Of a stretch of DNA of 32,016 bases, positions 1 through 8,655 are shown one piece after another. The DNA lies in the NCBI GenBank assembly GCA_009602735.1, contig WELA01010748.1:56488-88503 (forward strand), written 5' to 3'. The notes beneath the pieces were generated by a model, which was not told the DNA's origin, did no database searches, and was given only the letters and a program-made list of their open reading frames with translations. The stretch's first letter is position 1; each line of letters begins with the position of its first letter. The DNA comes from Mesotaenium endlicherianum. Its lineage: Eukaryota; Streptophyta; Zygnematophyceae; Zygnematales; Mesotaeniaceae. Made by a program: the position numbers and the translations under genes.

Positions 1-131
1 TCTCCCCCTTCTCCCCCTCTCCTCTGTCTCTCTCCCTCCCCCCCCCTCTCCCTCTCACCCTTGTCCTCCCCTTGCCCTCCCCCTCGCCCTCCTTTTCCCT
101 TTCTCTACCCTCTGTGCCTTGGTGTTTGCAG
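1..131 (+). other. 3' end of an intron of the KH-protein gene, C/T-rich
   Basis: This stretch is almost pure pyrimidine on the plus strand and ends in TTTGCAG at 125-131, a good polypyrimidine tract and 3' splice site for the exon starting at 132. No coding signal is seen. Earlier exons of the KH gene must lie left of the window. Confidence 0.6.
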
Positions 132-2578
132 AGATATCACACAAGGCCGCAGCCAGCTTACAGAGCGCCTGTGGGGCCCCCTATCAGTCTGAGCTCAGCA
201 GCGTCATCTTGGCAGGGGGGGGGCTATGGGGGAATCAGCGACACATCATCGCGGGGGCTGTACGGGTCAGCAGCCCGCAGCCAATCGGACGCGTACACCT
301 TGGCTGACCAGTACAGCTCGCGCGCGGTGACACATGGCGGCTACGAGGGGGCAGGGGGCCAGCATGCGGTGGCCCAGTACGGGCGGGATCCTTCGGCCGT
401 GACGGCGCCAGGTGGCTTGACCGCCAGTGCGGCACCGGTTCTTCCCGTAAGCAGCCAAAACATCGATCATGGGGGTTCTCTCACGCCCCTGATTCATTCT
501 CTTACGAGGCAGACCCAGACATAGTGCGTACATTGTCAAACTTGCAGACCACTGCTGGTGCCTGCAGTGCCTGCTTCTTTTGTGGCTGGGGTCGGGCCTG
601 GGCATTGTGCTTTACAAAAGCCTGCAGGCGACTGCCACTGCCTGTTTCTCCTCTGCGGGGCTAGCCCCGGGGCTGGGGCTAGGGCTGGGGCAGGGCCGTG
701 GTGCATTGTGGTGTGTGTGGGAGCACTTGCTCATGACGTCCAGCACCCGCTTTTTCAAGCCAGCAGGGCTGGCCTTCTGTTCGATGCGGGGGGGCCGAGC
801 GCTCTGTGTGCGCGAGTGCTTGCTTGCGTTGAGGGTCAGCACTCGTTGCTTCTTCCAAGGGGCTGGCCTCTCCTCTTCCCTGACGCTGGGGCGTGCACAT
901 CGTGCCATGTGCCCAAGTACTTGCTCGTCCACGTGACGGTCAGCACCCGTCTTGCTCCTGCGGGGCTGGCCCCTTGCATGGACGCCAGTATGTGCAAGCG
1001 CTTGCCTGTCTGTGCAGAGGACAGTCGGCGCCCGCTTAGGTTCCACCGGGCGGGCCTCTTTGCTGACGCTGGCGTGCATGGTGCTGCGTGCAAACGCTTT
1101 CCCGCTTTCTTGCTTGCTGAGATGACGGTCAGCACGCAGGTGCAGCACCCATCTTGCCTCTGCGGGGCTGGCCCCTTCCCTGAGGCTGGGGTGCGCGAGC
1201 ACTTGTTCGCTTGCTTGTGCACAAGGAGGGTTTCTTTTCTTGACCATAGCGCTCACCATGCTATGTGCAAATGATGGCTCGCCCGCGTGCTCGCTCCCTT
1301 GCTCGCTCGCTTGTTTGCGCAGATGACTGCCAGCACGCAGGTGCCGCTGGCGTATGCCGACGCCATCATCGGCGCCGACGGGGCCAACATCGTGTACCTG
1401 CGGCGGACAAGTGGCGCGACGGTGACGGTCAAGGAGAGCCGCGACGCGCTGGGGCAGCCCAACATGACGATCGAGATGTCGGGCACCGCCGCCCAGGTGC
1501 AGGCCGCCCAGCAGATCATTCAGGTGCGCTCACGCTCGCGCTCGCTCAACTCCATGCGATCGCTTTCCTCCCATTGGCTACTTAGCTCCTCATTCTCCCC
1601 TCCCCTCCCCTCCCCTCGCCTCCTCTTCTCACCTCTCCCGTCGCCTCCCTCGCCCCTTTGCCGCCTCCCCTCACCTCGTCCTCCCCGCCCCACCTCCTTA
1701 TCATTCTATCTCTGGTGTCATTGTTGTCATTCTCGGTTTCTCAATTGCCTGCTTCTGTTGCTTCTGCTTCTGCTTCGGCTTCTGCTCTGTTCGTCCCGAA
1801 TTGTGCCCGAGCTTCTCTTCTATCTTCCTGCCTCCCTCTAATCTTCTGTAGCTGGCAAGGTTTTAAGTCTTTATTTCTTCCGGCTGTTCTCTCCTCTCCC
1901 CTCTCCGTGTTCTCTCCTATCCCCTACCAGCCTGGGACTGCACAAGACAGCACCTTGCTGGAATGGGGAAGGGGAGGGGAGGAAGGGGAGGGGAGGGCGA
2001 GAGGTGCGCATGTTTAACAGCGCAGTATTCCTTTTGGTAGTTTCGTTAAGCCGTGCCCATCGCGCCAGCATGTCCAACTGACACGTGTCGTCTGCTCCCT
2101 CCTGCCGCCCGCTCCCCCCGACGCGCAGAAGCTGACGTCCACAACGCAGCCCTCCTACTCGGCCGCCCAGGTGGCATCCGGGGCGGCGACAGCTGTCGGC
2201 GGTGGCAGCACCAACCCGCAGAGCTACGGCGACAGCGCAAACTACAGCTACTATGGGAACACCGGCTCCCAATACGCCTCCCAGGCAACGCTGCCCCAGA
2301 GCACCGCAGTCTACGGCAGCACGGCCGCGTACGCCGCACAGCCTGCCACCACGTACGGTACAAGCAGCGTGTACGGGGGAGGCAGCAACAGCGCAGCGGT
2401 GGGGGGCCAGGCGCAGTACGGCACCACCCAGAACGTGGGGACCGTGTACGGCGCCAGCTCAGCGGGCGGCGCGGCCGTCGGGTACGGCACCGGGGCGGCG
2501 ACAGGGGCGGCGGGCGGCAGCACTGACTACTCTGCTTACTACACCTCGCAGTACAACGCATCGCAAGCCCCTTACTAG
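132..2578 (+). CDS. KH-domain RNA-binding protein, PEPPER/FLK-like, C-terminal three exons (5' partial)
   Basis: Three exons join without breaking phase: 132-446, 1323-1523 and 2129-2578, giving 321 visible residues and stop TAG at 2576-2578. The middle exon is one KH domain (about residues 110-172): IPL-type start PLAYADAIIGADGANI with the GxxG loop GADG, then the strand SGATVTVKESR and the closing helix QVQAAQQIIQ. This matches the last KH domain of plant poly(C)-binding-like proteins of the PEPPER/FLK/HEN4 group, which act in the nucleus on pre-mRNA processing of developmental regulators. The flanking exons are low-complexity, rich in Gly, Ser, Tyr, Gln and Ala with many YG pairs (for example VYGGGS, TVYGAS). 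Such tails are prion-like; a condensate role is inference. Donors are GTAAGC and GTGCGC; acceptors are TTTGCAG, GCGCAG and GCGCAG. Earlier KH domains are expected off the left edge. The family is secure; the exact orthologue is not. Confidence 0.82.
600..1255 (+). repeat. Imperfect tandem repeats of about 85-105 bp inside the KH-gene intron
   Basis: Intron 447-1322 is built of diverged units that share CTTGCTYGY, a core like GACGGTCAGCACCCG (near 738, 834, 937, 1029 and 1124) and GGGGCTGGCC (near 765, 857, 960 and 1166). The core near 1117-1147 closely resembles the first bases of the next exon (ATGACTGCCAGCACGCAGG at 1323), so the array may have grown from the intron/exon edge. Confidence 0.65.
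1575..2000 (+). repeat. Pyrimidine tract and G-rich tract in the last KH-gene intron
   Basis: Bases about 1580-1700 are mostly CCTCCCCT-type simple sequence, and about 1963-1999 is a run of GGGGA units that could form a G-quadruplex. Both lie in intron 1524-2128. No coding signal is seen. Confidence 0.5.
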
Positions 2579-3895
2579 TTTTTCTTCTTTTCTTTACTCC
2601 CCCTTCTTTTCGCTGCTTAGTGTGTGTGACGCTGAGCTGGGGCAGCGCTTGGGTAGTCGGCGTTGGCGGCTCCCACCTTTGCTGCCCCTCGCCTACGAGC
2701 GTGCTCCCGCCTGGCTGGGAGTCGAGTCGGCCAGTAGTGTAGAGTAGCTGTGCTCTCTCCTGCAGCTTTAAGCGTGAGTCATGATTAGCTAGCGTACGCT
2801 GCTCTGACATACGCGCTGGGGCTGCCCCGCAGCTGGAGCACTCGGCAGTTTCGAGCTACAAAGCAGCCTCAGGCTGGGGATACGCGCAGGGTAACGCTTG
2901 CTATGCCAGATATTTGAAATTAGTAGAGGAACAGGAGAGACTAAAAAGCCAAACCGAGAACGCAAGAGGATGAGCGGCTGTGTTGGTCCCAGTTCAGACT
3001 CACGCTTTATGGCCACGGCTATTGCTACTCAGTGGGCCAGTTCAAATAACAAGCGCAGAAAGTTTTGCACTTCAGTCTCTTTTGCGGAGTACTGTGATGT
3101 CCATCCATGCTGCATGCAGCAGACTGCAGATTGATTGTCAGGTGTTGGCATTGATTGCCATGGGTCATGCAGCCACAATCGTTCCCGCACTCTTGTTTTT
3201 ATTGCAAAAGTGGCGACAATTGCCTTGAAAGTTTCCGGCCTGATTGACTCGTGAAATGGCACCCTAAGACCGGCCACTTTTGGGTTGACTAAATAAAGTC
3301 GTAAAATTAAGTGCACACAAAATCGTTAGGCCACGTAGCGGACGATTTTCGTCCACGCATATGAGGCAAATAAATGCAGGACACGTACCACACCAGCTGG
3401 ATACATATTCAGTCACTCGGTTGCTTGGCATGATCGAGTCCAAGGTTGGTGGCAAACACGAGTGATGTTTGTAACGATGTCGCAAGCAGCTTCCATCCAG
3501 CAATCGATTAGAATATTTATCAACAAGGCATGCTGCATACAGCTCGATCTGGCACCTTAATTACGAGCAAGTGGGCCCGTATATATGTACAAACCTGAGA
3601 TTAATACGACACATACCATATCCTATCAGTATACGCGATGGATGAGAAGGTGCACTCTCGATCTACATTTTTGGCATGGACAACGAATTTGGCTTTGAGT
3701 AGTCCAACATAACAAATAACGACCCAGAGTATGATAACCACAAAATACTCCATCATCTTAGTCATGAACATTCCGCCATTCATCATGCAGCGACCAAATG
3801 CTATTCAGCAATAATAATTGCAAGCCAAAACACCGATGATTGGGGGGGCGAGTCCAGATGACGATACAGGAGGCACAGAATATAGCTTCTCCGGC
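2579..3895. other. 3' flanks between the convergent KH and p24 genes
   Basis: The start holds the 3' UTR of the KH gene and the right end that of the p24 gene on the other strand. Composition shifts from GC-rich to AT-rich near 2900. Open frames here are short and resemble nothing recognised. No RNA gene or repeat was noticed. Confidence 0.5.
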
Positions 3896-6800
3896 TCATA
3901 CTCTACTCTGCTTGAACTTGCGCTCGAACAAGCGCCTCAAAAGGACCACCTGCAGCACGCTCGCCCCAATCAGCGCGCCCGCTTGCAAGACGGCTTTCAA
4001 GATCAATCGCCTGCCCATCCGCTTCCCAACTGCACAACACCACCACACCACTCACCCGCCCCAGCACACGCCGAGCAACGCTTCAGACCCGTCCTCTAAC
4101 ACGCCACGAGCACGCCTCTCTACTGGTCTGCCAAGAGCGTGCCGGCGCGTCAACAGAAGCACACACGCTTCAGACCTCTCCTCTGGTACGCCAAGAGCTC
4201 GCCTGCACGCCACCAGAAGGTGACAGCTGGAGGAGCTGGAGAAGGACCTAGGGCCGTCGCACAGAACTTGAATCCGACCCCAGTGACTCGAGCCAGAAGT
4301 GCATGAATTTCAACTTGATTCCGCAACAACTGAGGCCTTAGCCTGAACCTGACGCGGCAGGAACACGCCCTGGCCTGGCAGACTCAGTCAGCCCTGAGCC
4401 ACCGGAGGACCCCAAGAGCTCTATTTGAAAATTGGAGGCATCGGCCCCTCAACCGCTTGCAACCATTTCTTGCACAGATTCTAGCATCACCCGGAACGTT
4501 TTGTCTTCGTGAGCGGATGAAAGGCTGCCTGAGCTCGGCCACGACATGTCACAAGCGCGGCAATCTGTACAAGCACAGGTGTATGCACCCGCACGCATGT
4601 CATACACGTGGAAACAGAGAGGATGCATGCATCCATGACGGGCATACACGTACATACATGCAAGCTTCCACGCGCGCACAGACACACACACACATGCAAA
4701 CTCGCGCGCGCGTACGCACGCTCACGCGCACACGCACACGCACCGGCTTCGCACTTGCACGAGAACCCGCACACACACGCGCGCACGCGCACACGGACCA
4801 AGGGGTTGAGAGAAAAGTGCGCTTCATCAAGAGGCAAGCCGAGAGAACCACGGAGAGATTTGCAAGAACTCGCGGGAACGGTCCAGGTGGCTCACTCTCG
4901 TTGTCCCGCTCCGACTGCGCCATGATCCACCTCACGTCGTAGTACACCTGCGTGGCAGAGTCTTCTAGGCGTTGGATCTGGTAGATCAGCGGGTCAAAGT
5001 GCTCTGCAGCAGCCACCAGTAGCACACAGTCCGGATAAGAGGCTCATATGAGACGAGGAGACTGAGATTTGGGGCCTAGACTTAGCTCCTGGCTGTGGCC
5101 TGAGCCTAGTAAGGCAAGAGTGCTCCTCGGCTGTACCGCACAGCTGTACCGCACGGTTGTACTGCACAGCTGTACCGCATGGTACAGTCTGGCTGTACAC
5201 CTTCCATTACTAGCATAGTGAAGATGAAGGAGTCTCTGTCGCTGGCTTTTGTGATCTCTGTATGCCGATTAATCAGAGTATGCCGAGAATACACAGATCG
5301 CACAGTGATGGGTCTACACATCGGCATGTTTTCACGTGAAGGCACATTCTGATCATGTCTCTGCGCGTGAGCGCATGTGTCTGCGTATGTGGAGTAAGAG
5401 ATGAAGGGAATGTGTTGGGTGCAGGTACTGTATTCTCGTTACAGAATCTAGAAGGGGTTTGGGTCGAAGCTTTCAGGCGACAGGCGACAGGTGACAGGTG
5501 ACAGGTGCAGGCGACAGGCGACATGGGGGATATAATAAACCCTAATCTGAATCAGATCCTGAGCGTGTCCCATCTGTCACACTAGAGGGCAGTCACATGA
5601 TCTGAGCCCTTGTCGAAGTGGATGCATTTTGCCTGCTTTGATCTGTCCTCGTTCTTAAGTTTGGTACCTCTCTTTATTTACAGTAACAAAGAAAGGCTAC
5701 TTACCGTGAAACCCATGCAGCACCTCTGTTTTGAGTCTGCCCTGCTGAGAGCCTGCTATGGAGCCCTCTGAGGTTGCATATGTCTGAGGCCGTACCTGTG
5801 TGAGGCTGTATCTGTCTGAGGCTATACCTGTGTGAGGCTGTATATATCCAAGGCTGTACCTGTGTGAGGCTGTATCTGTCTGAGGCTGTACCTGTGTGAG
5901 GCTGTACTTGTGTGTGGCTGTGATTATGTGAGGCTATAATTATGGGAGAATGTACTTGTGTAAAGTGCAATCTAGTTCGTGAGTGCGTGGGGTCGAAACT
6001 GTGAGAGGCTGTTACAAGGGCCAAAAGAAAGAGAACGAGAATAAGGAAAGAGAATGAATGTGGATGGGGACGTTGGAAGAGCATGCTGACCATCTTTTGC
6101 GACGTCCTCCATCTTGAAGGAATGCCCGACATGTATGTCGAACGAGATGACCTCATGGACTGGCGAGTGGTTGTTGAAGCAGAACTTGTAGAGGCCGCTT
6201 CTGACGGCCACAAATGAGAACCTATCATCCGTCCTCTTGTATGCTGAGTACACATGGTACCCTGCAGGGGCCTCCACCTGTCAGTGCAGATGTGCATAGA
6301 ACCCCATGCGTGCTTACTCATGATGGCCACCTCACACGTCATTGATTACATACGCTATGCTGAAACCCTTCTCAAGTACACATTCGCACTGTCTCGACGC
6401 TGTCATTCAGCCAGAGAATACCCCTCACCCTTGCCAGATTAACTTACTTTCAAGGCTGAAACCCTCTCAAGCAGCTGCATTACTATCTCACGCTCTTGAT
6501 GTACGACAGAAAGAGACCCAGGTTGTGTTTTGATGACATAGTTGAGGGTTCCATATACAGGGTGACCAGGACAAGCGCACGAGTTTTCAGTTGGTACGAT
6601 GAAATGCCTTGAGCCAAAAATAGACATGTCTTCTTCAAGCTAAGCTAGTTGTCTGGTTCAAAACGTGCACGTTTCTAGTCCGGCATTGTTCCTCAAGTTG
6701 TCAGCCTCATCAGCATTCACGTACAAGTTCATAATTGGTTGAAGAGAAGGTGGTTGAAGAGTAAGGAATTCAAGGAATGAAGTTTGAATTGACGAGAGCG

Positions 6801-7025
6801 ACTCACGATGAAATCAACACCTGCGGTTTCAAATCCTCCACTCCACATGTTGTCACTCTTCACAATCACAAAGTTTCCCTGCACGACATCGCCAGCAGTC
6901 TCTACCTCCTGCTGGAAGCATTCTTTTCTGTCAACTGTGAATCGCAGGGCTGTACTAAAGGTAGGCGCAAAGGATAGTGCAAGAAGAAGGAATAGCGCCA
7001 GAGAACATCGTGACTGAGATGTCAT
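3896..7025 (-). CDS. p24beta: p24 family cargo receptor (EMP24/GOLD domain), beta subfamily
   Basis: Four exons join in phase: 7025-6807, 6277-6091, 5003-4896 and 4029-3896, giving 215 residues, the usual p24 length. Residues 1-26 are a signal peptide (MTSQSRC then a Leu/Ala/Phe core). The mature protein starts LRFTVDRKECF, and the GOLD domain runs to about residue 130 with the expected disulfide cysteines C36 and C106 (YKFCF) and the FDIHVGH strand. A coiled-coil follows (EHFDPLIYQIQRLED), then one membrane span (about 180-202, AGALIGASVLQVVLL) and a short cytosolic tail RRLFERKFKQSRV. The sequence resembles plant p24 beta-2. p24 proteins are type I membrane proteins that select cargo and help form COPI/COPII vesicles between ER and Golgi. 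Donors are GTGAGT, GTCAGC and GTGAGC; every acceptor is CAG. ATG at 7025 is chosen because it opens the signal peptide. The gene appears intact. Confidence 0.92.
4078..4217 (+). repeat. Short degenerate tandem repeat in p24 intron 3
   Basis: Related units of the form CCTCTRRYACGCCAMGAGC recur near 4090, 4121 and 4178, and CGCTTCAGACC occurs near 4079 and 4168. The array lies just upstream (sense) of the last p24 exon's acceptor. Confidence 0.5.
4670..4797 (+). repeat. CA/CG alternating purine-pyrimidine tract in p24 intron 3
   Basis: The stretch is nearly all alternating CA and CG dinucleotides, about 100 bases inside the donor of p24 exon 3 on the minus strand. Alternating CG/CA tracts can adopt Z-DNA. 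It leaves long cysteine-rich open frames that are artefacts. Confidence 0.7.
5130..5181 (+). repeat. 13-bp minisatellite, 4 copies, p24 intron 2
   Basis: Four adjacent units of the form GYTGTAYYGCAYR start at 5130, 5143, 5156 and 5169 with few mismatches. They lie inside the intron between p24 exons 2 and 3. Confidence 0.8.
5474..5521 (+). repeat. 7-bp minisatellite (CAGGYGA), 7 copies, p24 intron 2
   Basis: Units of CAGGCGA or CAGGTGA follow head to tail from 5474; the fifth unit lacks one base. Confidence 0.8.
5783..5958 (+). repeat. 16-bp minisatellite, about 11 copies, p24 intron 2
   Basis: Eleven head-to-tail units of the form TSTGAGGCTGTAYCTG begin at 5783 with a strict 16-bp period; the right-hand copies are the most diverged. 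The array lies shortly downstream (sense) of the donor of p24 exon 2 at 6090. Confidence 0.8.
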
Positions 7026-7358
7026 CGTTAAACACTTCGAAGATGTATTTGCCTATATCCGCAGGCAAAAGAAACATCCACTATCCTTCGTGATGTACCA
7101 CTGATGGACCAAGGACATGCAAGCATTTAACTCGCATAACCTTCTTATACTTCCACATGCAAACTTGCAGGCCGGAGATTCTCATAAGAAATTCGTTTTT
7201 TGGGTGAACTGTTGGACTTCGGTACTTCGATCAGTGACACTTGTTGCCGCGTCGACGTGAGGAACGTGACGCCGGTGTAACACTTTCCCCTCATGACATT
7301 GAAATCGTCATTGAATAACTGCACGGTAATCACGACCACGCTGCAGTACCATATGTAG
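7026..7358. other. 5' flank of the p24 gene
   Basis: Upstream of the p24 start codon on the minus strand. It should hold the 5' UTR and promoter, but I see no convincing core promoter element and no other gene. Confidence 0.4.
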
Positions 7359-8222
7359 ACGTATCATGGGCAAATTACAAAACTACACCTCCCAACTTTT
7401 CTGATTACAAAATCTACCCCTGTTTTCAAACTAATTACAAAACAACCCTCGCACATGTATATAGCGTCCACGTAGGCCTTACACGAACAAACGACGTGCC
7501 ACACGAATTCACACGAGACCGTACCTGACACACCACTTCTATCTTTCGTTTCCAACTGGTTTCCAACATCTGCCATAACCACACTTTTAACTGACCCACC
7601 ATCACGAAACAAACTGCCCAAGGACGCCAAAAAATTGGTCCCTCGTATTTTTGTCACCTCTTTCTTGCGCCTTCAATTTTCAAACCCTGTATGTTCACAG
7701 ACTATATTCATCTCATTCCATGTTATTTCGCATAGCAACGGAGTCACAACAAGCTAATTGTAGAGGCTTAGCAAAGGGGTTAGTTACTAATGATGAGAGG
7801 TTGCTGTTGAGGTTGCTTCTGGCTATTTGTTCCTCTTTCTAAGCATGCCGCGCCGTTTTTAACTGCGCATCCATGGGAACTGAAGGACATTAGTTACACT
7901 CGTGCCTGGGTGGAGAAAGAATGCAGAGGTCGTATGCAAGTTCACCCCCCTATAGCTCCTTGGGCAGTGTGGGGGCAGTGTGGACGTGAAGGTGGGTCAG
8001 TTATGAAAGTGGTGGTTAAAGATTTCGAAAACGAAGGAGGGAAATGGAGTGTGAGGTAGGGTCCATGCGAATTCGTGAGGCACGTCATTTGTTCGTGTAA
8101 GGCCTACGTGGACGTCATTTACATGCGCGAGGGGTAGTTTTGTAATTAGTTTGAAAACAGGGGTAGATTTTGTAATAAAAAAATTCTGGGAGGGGTAGTT
8201 TTGTAATTTACCCATGTATCAT
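7359..8222. mobile_element. Non-autonomous Mutator-like (MULE) element with long terminal inverted repeats
   Basis: The element spans 7368-8213 (846 bp). Its left end GGGCAAATTACAAAACTAC is matched in inverted orientation at the right end, and the inverted homology continues for about 255 bp (7368-7625 against 7957-8213) with scattered mismatches. Flanking bases 7359-7367 (ACGTATCAT) and 8214-8222 (ATGTATCAT) match at eight of nine positions, a 9-bp target duplication as expected for Mutator-superfamily transposition. The internal part of about 330 bp holds no transposase-like reading frame, so any movement would need a transposase in trans. The divergence between the arms suggests it is not brand new. 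It sits between the 5' ends of the p24 gene and the gene to its right. Confidence 0.85.
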
Positions 8223-8655
8223 GTATGTATAATACTGACATCACAGGGCCTTGCAAGCAGTGACACTCAGCATTGAATTAGTGCCGAAGTCGTCAATCGA
8301 CCTCGACGCACATGATGATGGCGGTCGATTTGTGAGGAGACCAGAAAAAAACATACTAACTCTGCTCTTGATCAAGCATTGCATCACATTGCACGACCCA
8401 GCATGACCAACTCAGCTGAATTCAGCGGTGCTGTCAGAACAATCGACGCCATTTCTCTCTTAGGAAGTCCGAGTCGGTCCCAGATACTCCCATGAGCGTC
8501 TCTACGATAGCGTCGAGACGTTGTATGCTGCATGCTGCAATGCTTGCGTTGAACCTGAATCATCTGGAGCCACTTTATGCCTAAGGAGAACTGCCATGAT
8601 GGAAGATTGTAAATGAGGGTCGGGTTGAGGGTGGGGCGCCGTCTGTCAGAACATC
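8223..8655. other. Spacer left of the multi-RRM gene
   Basis: No coding similarity, RNA gene or clear repeat is recognised. If the gene model to the right is correct, its promoter and 5' UTR lie here. Confidence 0.35.

Noticed and set aside
3601-3786. A minus-strand peptide with a hydrophobic span (YFVVIILWVVICYVGLL) considered as the p24 C-terminus
   Set aside because: The true p24 last exon is at 3896-4029, with the family tail RRLFERKFKQSRV, exact phase and exact length. The 3601 frame has a poor acceptor and no family tail.
4449-5025. Cys/Arg-rich open frames on both strands
   Set aside because: They are generated by CA/CG dinucleotide sequence in an intron; only 4896-5003 of this stretch is p24 coding sequence.
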